Below are positions 12,587-18,191 of a stretch of 18,191 bases of DNA, in pieces. Numbering within the stretch: position 1 is the stretch's first letter; each line of letters begins with the position of its first letter. Source of the DNA: Planctomycetaceae bacterium (GTDB taxonomy: Bacteria > Planctomycetota > Planctomycetia > Pirellulales > Pirellulaceae); assembly GCA_022614795.1 (NCBI GenBank), contig JAKEHX010000704.1:1-18191 (forward strand), written 5' to 3'. The position numbers were made by a program, and so were the translations under genes. The notes under the pieces were generated by a model. It saw only the letters and a program-made list of their open reading frames with translations. It ran no database searches and was not told the origin of the DNA.

Positions 12587-12747
12587 ACGAACTCTCTTGT
12601 ATTTGTACCCGCGCCCCAGCGGCTGTCAACCACCCGTCCGCGTAAAATCCCTGCCCGACCGGCATTCGCGTGAGAATGCGAGGCAGTGAATCGCAAAGGT
12701 AACGCGCTGCCTTGGAGTTGACCAGTAGCGAAAACGAGAGAGTTCGT
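12587..12747. promoter_or_regulatory. 11-bp inverted repeat flanking the operon promoter
   Basis: ACGAACTCTCT at 12587-12597 has a perfect inverted copy at 12737-12747. Weaker matching continues outwards from the first arm (GT, then TT). The first arm overlaps the expected transcription start and the second lies about 110 nt upstream of the -35 box. A smaller palindrome (GCATTC/GAATGC, 12662-12679) sits almost at the common centre. This could be a paired operator; no regulator is encoded nearby. The 300-bp gap 12484-12783 holds no gene. Confidence 0.4.
12602..12629 (-). promoter_or_regulatory. sigma70-like promoter for the respiratory operon
   Basis: On the minus strand TTGACA (12624-12629) is a perfect -35 match. 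It is followed after 16 nt by TACAAA (12602-12607), a four-of-six -10 match. Predicted transcription would begin near 12594, leaving a leader of about 110 nt before the Rieske start. The leader includes a small CATTG/CAATG hairpin (12524-12538). Confidence 0.5.
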
Positions 12748-12783
12748 TGGCATTGTGCCTCATGCCGGCGCTTTTAGGGTTGC

Positions 12784-14148
12784 TTACCAGAAAACGTTCA
12801 GTCGCATGGCATAGACATTGCCGACGCTCGCGCCGGTGTTCGGTTCATCCGGCACCTCGTACGTGTAGTTGAACAAGAGCCGGATGTGATCGTTCAGATA
12901 CCAGTTCACGCCAAACGTGGCCGTGGGCACGCTAATGCCGACGAGCTGTCCCGATGGGCCGGCCGGCGTATCGGGATCCATGAAATCCAGTGCGGCGAAT
13001 CGGGCCGTCAACTCCCAGGCGCCCCAGCCTTCCTCTCGTTGATCCGAGCACCTGTGGACGAACACAGGACGATCCACTTGAACTGCTCCAAATACTCCGT
13101 CCGAGCTCCGGTAAGCCCGATGCTCTCCCGTCACAAAGCACCCGCAGGCAGCATACCCTCCGTGGAAGAATACATCGTCCATTCCAGTTGGGTCGATCCA
13201 GGAGCCGTACCATTCCGCCTGGGCCCACAGCGGCCCTTCGGCCCAGGCACACTGCAAATTCGCGAGTTGTTGAAAGCTGGCAGGGATACGAATTTCTGGG
13301 ACGAACGACCCGCTCGACGAATCGCCGAGATTAAGCAGCGGATTGCGTGGCCGCTGGTTGATGATGATCACGCCGGACTCGGGGATGCGCTCGGAGAGTG
13401 AAATCCCGAAGTGTAACAAGCGCTCGCCGTTGCCCTCATTGATGGGTGCGGCAGTCAGGCGGCCCGTGAAGCCGACGGTGCTCCCTTCTCCACTTTGAAA
13501 ATCAGCCGGTCCGGTGCCGGCGTGAAACGCGCCGAGTGCCAGAGTGGAGACGTCATTGGTTGCTCGATACAATCCCCCGCCCCAACTGCGGGCCGGGTCG
13601 AGCAGGTTGACCGGCGAACGCTCCATAAAAGCCAAAGTGTTGGCGCTGGTGCCCCCCTCCAGGCTGAACGGCTCGCGAAAGTGGCCCACGCGACATTCAC
13701 CGAAATCCTGGACCTCGCCAACCCCGACGAACACATCGCGCGGGACGACCTGCCCCGACGCGAGGTCGATTTCAGCGATGTAGCGTCCCCAGTCACCGAG
13801 GTCCCCTTCCGCGCCGATGCGCGCGCGACGCAGCCCGACGGCATCTCCCAGTTCGCCGAAAGTTGCCTGGTTGGCGGCGCTTTGACTCGTCGCAATGAAG
13901 TCCGTATCGACGCGCCCCCGAAGGCGAAATGTCGCGCAAGGGCCCAGTTGCCAGGTGCGCGGAAACGATTGGGAATCATCCGCCAGCGACGGCGACGAGC
14001 AAGCTTGATCGCAAGGGCACTGGGCATTCGTCCCATCCGGCGCGACATCCGCACTGGTCGCCAGGCCAGGCACGAGGAACAGCAGCGCGAGGCAACTCGG
14101 CGCGATCGAAAGGCACTGCCGCCGAATTGCTGCGCGATGCGGTTGCAT
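12784..14148 (-). CDS. OprO/OprP-like outer-membrane porin, cysteine-rich
   Basis: A predicted 454-residue outer-membrane beta-barrel. The signal peptide is residues about 1-33, ending near ATSA. The mature part has many alternating aromatic/hydrophobic strands, the pattern RGRVDTDF near 77-84 and a terminal Phe-Trp typical of barrel proteins. Features such as GDWGRYIAEID, VGHFREPFSLE and NVYAMRLNVFW fit the phosphate-selective porin O/P family. About nine cysteines remain in the mature part, including CPCDQAC just after the signal and ACGC, which is unusual for a porin. It starts 25 nt after the preceding outer-membrane gene, so the two are likely co-transcribed. No clear Shine-Dalgarno precedes ATG 14148. 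Substrate is unknown; phosphate is only a family association. Confidence 0.8.
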   Translation of the reverse strand: MQPHRAAIRRQCLSIAPSCLALLFLVPGLATSADVAPDGTNAQCPCDQACSSPSLADDSQSFPRTWQLGPCATFRLRGRVDTDFIATSQSAANQATFGELGDAVGLRRARIGAEGDLGDWGRYIAEIDLASGQVVPRDVFVGVGEVQDFGECRVGHFREPFSLEGGTSANTLAFMERSPVNLLDPARSWGGGLYRATNDVSTLALGAFHAGTGPADFQSGEGSTVGFTGRLTAAPINEGNGERLLHFGISLSERIPESGVIIINQRPRNPLLNLGDSSSGSFVPEIRIPASFQQLANLQCAWAEGPLWAQAEWYGSWIDPTGMDDVFFHGGYAACGCFVTGEHRAYRSSDGVFGAVQVDRPVFVHRCSDQREEGWGAWELTARFAALDFMDPDTPAGPSGQLVGISVPTATFGVNWYLNDHIRLLFNYTYEVPDEPNTGASVGNVYAMRLNVFW

Positions 14149-14173
14149 GCCAGTTGCATTCCCAGGGGATTGT

Positions 14174-15058
14174 TCAGTACCGCCACCCTAAGCCGGCATT
14201 GGAAAAGAAGTTGGGAGCCCCGCGATTCAGCCCCCAGCCGACGCGCACGCCGATTTCCAGATCGGACGTAATGACGTAGTGCGCGCCCGGGCTGAAGAAG
14301 TGTTGCACGGTTTCGTCGGCGCGGTTGTCGCTGAAGACCCCGAAATACTCGGCATGCACTTTCCAGCGCTCGCCGAGCGGAATCTTGAGCACCGTCGAGG
14401 GGGCCCAGACGTCGAAGCGGTCTTCCTCCAAGCTGCCGGTGCTGTAGCGGACGACTGAATCCCAGACCCAGCGATTGGGCAGCGTCCACCCAAAGACATA
14501 GGACGCTGCCAGTTGCGTGTCGGTCGCTTCACCGCCGGTGGGAGTGAATCCCTGTAAGATCAGCGCGCTCTCGGGCAGCCAGGCGTCCTGCTCGCTGATC
14601 CAGGCCTTCGCTCCGTAGAGCAGGCGGTGCTCGCGTTCGAGAGCGTCCTCCTCGCCTAGATCGCTGGGCACGTTCCCCGAGACCGGACTGCCCGCGCCGC
14701 CGACTTCGTAGTTCCACCCCAGCCGCAATTCCAGCCAATCGCTCGCCCCATAACGCACGAGCAGCTCGGGAAAGCTATGCGTCTCAGGCACGGTGCGGTT
14801 GTCGATGAACGTGTGCGCGGCCTCGACGATCACCCGCCCGCATCCGGCAAGGGTCGTAGCCGGTGTGAACGAATCGCGGTCGGTCTCGATTTCGTCCTCG
14901 TCGGCCTCCTCGTCGAACTCCGCAGTCTCCGATGGCGACTCGGCCCCCAGCGGCTCGGAATAGGGAAAGTCTTGCCCGCCAGCTTTCGAGCCCGCCCACG
15001 CCAGGAGACTCGACCAGGCCAGGAGAGCCGCAACCAAGGCGATCACCAATTTGTCCAT
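14174..15058 (-). CDS. predicted outer-membrane beta-barrel (transporter-like) protein
   Basis: A 294-residue exported protein. The signal peptide is about 1-22 (cleavage near AWA-G), and an acidic stretch follows (about 43-62, mostly Asp/Glu). The rest is predicted beta-rich, with motifs such as ELRLGWNYE, DSVVRYS, HAEYFGVFSD and a final GLGWRY. These resemble the poorly characterised outer-membrane transporter family that includes phenol-degradation MetA-like proteins. ATG 15058 is chosen because GGGGAG lies 7 nt upstream (15066-15071) and the signal peptide begins there; in-frame upstream starts would add a non-secretory extension. It is the first gene of a two-gene unit with the porin. 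Function is unknown, and the family assignment is tentative. Confidence 0.7.
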   Translation of the reverse strand: MDKLVIALVAALLAWSSLLAWAGSKAGGQDFPYSEPLGAESPSETAEFDEEADEDEIETDRDSFTPATTLAGCGRVIVEAAHTFIDNRTVPETHSFPELLVRYGASDWLELRLGWNYEVGGAGSPVSGNVPSDLGEEDALEREHRLLYGAKAWISEQDAWLPESALILQGFTPTGGEATDTQLAASYVFGWTLPNRWVWDSVVRYSTGSLEEDRFDVWAPSTVLKIPLGERWKVHAEYFGVFSDNRADETVQHFFSPGAHYVITSDLEIGVRVGWGLNRGAPNFFSNAGLGWRY

Positions 15059-15065
15059 GGTGGAA

Positions 15066-15071
15066 CTCCCC
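15066..15071 (-). promoter_or_regulatory. ribosome binding site deciding the barrel-protein start
   Basis: GGGGAG on the minus strand, 7 nt before ATG 15058. It selects this start over in-frame ATG codons further upstream. Confidence 0.65.
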
Positions 15072-15251
15072 GTTCGGAGCATTCCCTTCATTGAGCCGCG
15101 GGGCCGCTCCCTTGCGTTATCGGCACAAACAGCGATCGGGCCGCTTCTGAAGGCGGGCCCGCAGGCGTTCGATTGTCCCCGACTGCCCATCGGGCTTTGC
15201 CCAAACGAGTCAACCGCTACACATTCATGTGAAGGTTGCCGTTTGGCAGGA

Positions 15252-15279
15252 TGGACAACGCCCAGGCGGGTGGGATAAT
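15252..15279 (+). promoter_or_regulatory. sigma70-like promoter for the sulfatase gene
   Basis: TGGACA (15252-15257) and GATAAT (15274-15279) each match the consensus at five of six positions, with a 16-nt spacer. Transcription would begin near 15287, giving a leader of about 155 nt before ATG 15443. Confidence 0.5.
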
Positions 15280-15309
15280 GTGGGGACTCGGGGACTTTAG
15301 CCACGTCCT

Positions 15310-15392
15310 GCGCCCGACGGGAATCGGGCGCGACCTCTTTAACAGCCGCCGCGCGGGAACTCGCGGCGGCCGGTGACGCTGCTCGCGGCAGC
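15310..15392 (+). promoter_or_regulatory. three consecutive GC-rich hairpins in the sulfatase leader
   Basis: Hairpin 1 has arms GCGCCCGA and TCGGGCGC (15310-15331, loop CGGGAA). Hairpin 2 has arms GCCGCCGCG and CGCGGCGGC (15345-15370, loop CGGGAACT). Hairpin 3 has arms GCTGC and GCAGC (15378-15392). The first two are perfect and their loops share CGGGAA. No T-run follows any of them, so they are more likely leader structure or repeat-derived than terminators. Confidence 0.55.
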
Positions 15393-15431
15393 CGACGTGA
15401 TGGCGCCGCGCCCCATCTCTCTTGCACTCGT

Positions 15432-15435
15432 GGAG
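15432..15435 (+). promoter_or_regulatory. ribosome binding site deciding the sulfatase start
   Basis: GGAG lies 7 nt before ATG 15443. It favours this ATG over an in-frame TTG at 15422, which would place seven polar residues before the signal peptide. Confidence 0.65.
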
Positions 15436-15442
15436 AATCAAC

Positions 15443-17143
15443 ATGATTCGTACGTTCCGTGGAACGATCGTGCTAGCGTTGCTGTTGGCAGCCTGGCAGA
15501 CGGCGGCTGCACAACAGCCCGGCCAAAAACCCAACATCGTGGTCATCTTTGGCGACGACATCGGCACAACCAATGTCAGTGCGTATAGCGATGGCCTGAT
15601 GGGCTATGAAACGCCCAACATCGATCGCATTGCCCGCGAAGGGCTGCGCTTCTTGCACTACTACGGCGAGCAAAGTTGCACGGCGGGGCGGTCGGCCTTT
15701 CTCACCGGCCAGCACATCATCCGCACGGGGCTCTCCAAGGTCGGTTTCCCCGGCGCGCCGATGGGCATGAGCCAGGAAGACCCGTCGATCGGCGGCCTCC
15801 TCAGGAACCTGGGTTACGCGACCGGGCAATTCGGCAAGAATCACGTCGGCGACCGCAACTCCACGCTGCCGACGGTCAACGGCTTCGACGAGTTCTTCGG
15901 CAACCTCTATCACCTCAATGCCGAGGAAGAGCCGGAGTTCCCCGACTATCCCAGGGACCCGGAGTATCGCAAGAAGTTCGGGCCGCGCGGCGTGCTCGAT
16001 TGCAAAGCGACCGAGATGGACGACCCGACGGAGGATCCTCGCTTCGGCCGCGTCGGCAAGCAGACGATCAAGGACACCGGCCCGCTCGACCGCAAGCGGA
16101 TGGAGACGATCGACGAAGAGACCTCCGCCCGCGCGATCGACTTCATGCGGCGGCAGAAGGAGGCGGGCAAGCCGTTTTTTTGCTGGTTCAACTCGACGCG
16201 GATGCACCTCTTCACGCACGTGAAGCAGGAAAACCGCGGCAAGTACGCGCATGGCGACAGCGAGTACCTCGACGGCATGATCGAGCACGATGCGATCATC
16301 GGCGCCTTGCTCAAAGCGCTCGATGACATGGGCGTCGCCGAAAACACTATTGTCGTTTACACCACCGACAACGGCCCGCACATGAACACCTGGCCCGACG
16401 GCGCGATGACGCCGTTTCGCAGCGAGAAGAACACCAACTGGGAAGGCGCGTTTCGCGTGCCGTGCCTCGTCCGCTGGCCGGGGAAGATCAAGCCGGGAAC
16501 CGTCACCAACCAGCTCATGAGCCACAACGACTGGATTCCGACGCTGTGCGCGATCGCCGGCGAGAGCGACATCGTCGGCAAGCTGAAGAAAGGCTACAAG
16601 ACCGCCGGCCCGCAGGGGCGCGAGTACAAGGTCCACCTTGACGGTTACGACCAATCGAAGTTCCTCACCACCGTCGAAGGGACGGTGGGCAAGAACAACG
16701 GCGCGAAGAGCGCCCGCAACTCGTTCTACTACTCCGACGACGACGGTCTGCTCGTCGCCATGCGGCAGGGAGACTATAAGTACGTCTTCTCGGAGCAGCG
16801 AGCGCGGGGCACGATGCAAGTGTGGGCCGAGCCGTTCACCACCCTCCGCCTGCAAAAAATCTTCAACGTGATGCAGGACCCGTTCGAGCGGGCGGACATC
16901 ACGTCGAACACGTATTGGGATTGGCAGCTCAGGCACGTGCAGACGATGTACGGCGTCATGGACGAGGTCTTCAAGTTTGCCTCCACGTTCAAGGAGTATC
17001 CGCCTCGCTCCGTGCCGCCGAGTTTCAACCCGGCCAATATCATGGAAGACACGCTCCGCGAGATCAAAGCGAAAAGAAAGCTGGAGGAAGCCTTCCCGAT
17101 GCTGCGAAAAGAGCGGCAGGCCAAGGAAGGCGAGCAGAAATAG
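15443..17143 (+). CDS. secreted type I sulfatase (arylsulfatase family)
   Basis: A 566-residue formylglycine-dependent sulfate ester hydrolase. Sec signal peptide about 1-23, ending AAA-Q, so it acts outside the cytoplasm. The alkaline-phosphatase-like core shows metal ligands Asp38/Asp39 in GDDIG and Asp309/Asn310 in TTDNG. The activation motif is CTAGR at 79-83, followed by LTG (87-89); Cys79 would be converted to formylglycine. The third position is Ala rather than the commoner Pro, a CxAxR-type variant. GKNHVGD (131-137) replaces the usual GKWHLG, and Lys329 lies in SEKNTNWEG. His255 lies in MHLFTH. The C-terminal 100 residues include DPFERAD, typical of the family. The substrate cannot be deduced, although planctomycetes often use such enzymes on sulfated polysaccharides. 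No formylglycine-generating enzyme is encoded here. Confidence 0.93.
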   Translation: MIRTFRGTIVLALLLAAWQTAAAQQPGQKPNIVVIFGDDIGTTNVSAYSDGLMGYETPNIDRIAREGLRFLHYYGEQSCTAGRSAFLTGQHIIRTGLSKVGFPGAPMGMSQEDPSIGGLLRNLGYATGQFGKNHVGDRNSTLPTVNGFDEFFGNLYHLNAEEEPEFPDYPRDPEYRKKFGPRGVLDCKATEMDDPTEDPRFGRVGKQTIKDTGPLDRKRMETIDEETSARAIDFMRRQKEAGKPFFCWFNSTRMHLFTHVKQENRGKYAHGDSEYLDGMIEHDAIIGALLKALDDMGVAENTIVVYTTDNGPHMNTWPDGAMTPFRSEKNTNWEGAFRVPCLVRWPGKIKPGTVTNQLMSHNDWIPTLCAIAGESDIVGKLKKGYKTAGPQGREYKVHLDGYDQSKFLTTVEGTVGKNNGAKSARNSFYYSDDDGLLVAMRQGDYKYVFSEQRARGTMQVWAEPFTTLRLQKIFNVMQDPFERADITSNTYWDWQLRHVQTMYGVMDEVFKFASTFKEYPPRSVPPSFNPANIMEDTLREIKAKRKLEEAFPMLRKERQAKEGEQK

Positions 17144-17170
17144 CGTTCGCTGATAATCGTTTCATTTTCT

Positions 17171-17209
17171 GGTTCCCACGCTCTGTGTGGGAACCTCTGT
17201 GTGGGAACC
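17171..17209. repeat. palindromic intergenic repeat with 14-nt tandem duplication
   Basis: GGTTCCCAC and GTGGGAACC form a perfect 9-bp inverted repeat around CTCTGT-type bases (17171-17195). The unit CTCTGTGTGGGAAC is then repeated exactly in tandem (17181-17194 and 17195-17208), so either right-hand copy can pair with the left arm. It lies 27 nt after the sulfatase stop. It resembles the GTTCCCACGC-type palindromes I associate with planctomycete genomes (recall, not searched). No T-run follows. Confidence 0.7.
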
Positions 17210-17225
17210 CGCGGTCCACCGATCC

Positions 17226-17241
17226 GCGGCCTGTGGGCCGC
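17226..17241. repeat. 6-bp GC hairpin upstream of the hydrolase gene
   Basis: GCGGCC and GGCCGC flank a TGTG loop. It sits 13 nt before the ribosome binding site of the isochorismatase-family gene. It may be a weak terminator or a leader structure, without a T-run. Confidence 0.4.
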
Positions 17242-17254
17242 ACACCCTAACCTC

Positions 17255-17261
17255 AAAGGAG
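17255..17261 (+). promoter_or_regulatory. strong ribosome binding site deciding the hydrolase start
   Basis: AAAGGAG lies 6 nt before ATG 17268. It rules out the in-frame ATG at 17187, which would start inside the palindromic repeat. Confidence 0.8.
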
Positions 17262-17267
17262 ACGCCC

Positions 17268-17942
17268 ATGGCCACGTTCAACAAATGGATGATTGACCCG
17301 AAGGACGCCGTCTTGCTCCTCATCGATCACCAGAGCGGCCTCTTCCAGCTCGTCAAGGACATGGACGTGCCAACGTTGCGGAACAACGTCATCGCGCTGG
17401 CCAAGGCCGCTCGATTGTCGAAAATCCCCACATTCACGACAGCATCGGTTCCCGACGGCCCCAACGGCCCGCTGATTCCGGAAATCCACCAGGTGAATCC
17501 CGAAGCGGTCTATATTCCGCGCACCGGCCAGATCAACGCCTGGGACAATCCCAAGTGGGTCGAGGCCATCGGAAAGACCGGTCGCAAGACCCTCGTCATC
17601 GCTGGCACCCTCACCAGTGTCTGCATGGCATTCCCAACGCTCAGCGCGCTTGAAGCCGGCTACAAGGTCTTTAACGTCGTCGATGCCTCGGGCAACTATT
17701 CCGCGATGGCCACCGAGGTCACGCTCGCCCGCGTCACGCAGGCCGGCGCCATGCCGACAGACACCTTCGCCACGCTGGCCGAGTTCATGAGCACCTGGAA
17801 CCGCCCCGATGCCATGGACTTCGCAGCCATCATGAAGGACCACATCGTTCCTCACTACCAGCTCCTCATGGAAAGCTACGAGAAGGCCCAGAAAGTGCAG
17901 GTCGAGGGGCGAGAGACGAAGCTCGACAAACTGTCGCGATAG
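17268..17942 (+). CDS. isochorismatase-family cysteine hydrolase, YcaC-like
   Basis: A 224-residue predicted cytoplasmic hydrolase of the isochorismatase-like superfamily. The catalytic Asp20 lies in LLIDHQSG. The nucleophile Cys119 lies in AGTLTSVCMAFP, after the family's typical strand and a Thr-rich turn. The basic residue between them appears to be Arg85 in the stretch PRTGQINAWDN. That stretch, GPNGPLIPE (64-72) and DASGNY resemble E. coli YcaC, whose natural substrate is unknown. No signal peptide is seen. ATG 17268 is chosen for its strong ribosome binding site. The gene follows the sulfatase by 124 bp, with palindromic repeats between, so co-transcription is possible but not certain. 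A role in amide or ester hydrolysis is only a family-level suggestion. Confidence 0.9.
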   Translation: MATFNKWMIDPKDAVLLLIDHQSGLFQLVKDMDVPTLRNNVIALAKAARLSKIPTFTTASVPDGPNGPLIPEIHQVNPEAVYIPRTGQINAWDNPKWVEAIGKTGRKTLVIAGTLTSVCMAFPTLSALEAGYKVFNVVDASGNYSAMATEVTLARVTQAGAMPTDTFATLAEFMSTWNRPDAMDFAAIMKDHIVPHYQLLMESYEKAQKVQVEGRETKLDKLSR

Positions 17943-18027
17943 TACTTTGAGGTACGGCTGTGCTTGCCACGGCCGTCGTCATCCTGAGAGCCGGGATGGC
18001 TCCAATCCAACAATCGGGAGTTTCGGA

Positions 18028-18191
18028 ATGCGTTGCGGCATCAGACTTGGGGTTGCGCTTGCCGCCATCGTGGCGATCAGCTTGGCGAACGTAAGGTTGG
18101 AGGCCGCCGATCCGCTTCCCTCGTGGAACGACGGGGCCGCGAAACGGGCGATTCTGGACTTCGTCGCGTGCGCCACGAACAAGAATTGTCC
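18028..18191 (+). CDS. N-terminal fragment of secreted HAD-family phosphatase-like protein (cut by window edge)
   Basis: An open frame of 54 codons runs off the window end. GGGAG (18016-18020) lies 7 nt before ATG 18028. Residues 1-27 form a signal peptide (hydrophobic core GVALAAIVAISLA, then EAAD). The mature start DPLPSWNDGAAKRAILDFV matches what I recall as the opening of periplasmic haloacid-dehalogenase-type hydrolases, in which a DNDGTLW motif usually follows shortly. That motif lies beyond the window, so the catalytic part is not seen. Cys47 and Cys54 in the visible part are unremarkable. Confidence 0.65.
   Translation, partial: MRCGIRLGVALAAIVAISLANVRLEAADPLPSWNDGAAKRAILDFVACATNKNC

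Larger units (their letters stand above)
15059..15442. other. 384-bp divergent intergenic region
   Basis: This separates the minus-strand outer-membrane unit from the plus-strand sulfatase. It contains a palindrome CACAT-TC-ATGTG (15220-15231), a plus-strand promoter candidate and three leader hairpins, each listed in this annotation. I found no convincing minus-strand promoter and no credible small gene here. Confidence 0.6.

Noticed and set aside
12748..12783. Terminator after the porin gene (GGCAT/ATGCC stem)
   Set aside because: The stem is only 5 bp with an 8-nt loop and no T-run.
15473..16936. Long minus-strand open frame (487 codons) opposite the sulfatase
   Set aside because: The sulfatase frame has all catalytic motifs. 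The antisense product is Val/Arg/Ala-rich without any recognisable feature.

Overview
The window is GC-rich, densely coding bacterial DNA. It most likely comes from a planctomycete (Pirellulales-like). This is inferred from a very large PDZ-containing multihaem cytochrome c, cytoplasm-side Ala/Pro/Lys-rich extensions, a secreted sulfatase, a secreted HAD-type phosphatase, and short palindromic or heptameric intergenic repeats. No rRNA, tRNA, CRISPR array, integrase or transposase was seen.

Positions 119-12483, all on the minus strand and read from right to left, form one seven-gene respiratory operon. The order is: Rieske iron-sulfur protein with a 200-residue cytoplasmic extension; b6-type cytochrome b; an enlarged subunit-IV-type cytochrome b C-terminal protein; a 1791-residue membrane-anchored octahaem cytochrome c with an embedded PDZ-like domain; two tandem paralogous cupredoxins with an amicyanin-type copper loop; and a dihaem cytochrome c lipoprotein. 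I read this as a quinol-oxidising Rieske/cytochrome b complex. No cytochrome c1 or f is present, and the giant octahaem protein probably takes that place. The cupredoxins and the dihaem cytochrome are likely downstream electron carriers. A plausible sigma70-type promoter precedes the Rieske gene and lies between the arms of an 11-bp inverted repeat.

The gaps between the core complex genes are filled by imperfect heptanucleotide repeats arranged as large inverted repeats. One family (AATGTCG/AATGACG against CGACATT/CGTCATT) occurs three times. A second family (TGTCAGT against ACTGACA) occurs once. They run from a few bases after one stop codon to a few bases before the next start codon, and the core genes have no Shine-Dalgarno sequence. 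A pair of perfect hairpins with mutually complementary loops lies between the two cupredoxin genes.

Positions 12784-15058 (minus) hold a two-gene outer-membrane unit: a small beta-barrel protein followed by a cysteine-rich OprO/OprP-type porin. A 384-bp divergent region follows. Positions 15443-18191 (plus) hold a secreted sulfatase with a hairpin-rich leader, a YcaC-like isochorismatase-family hydrolase, and the first 54 codons of a secreted HAD-family phosphatase cut by the window edge.
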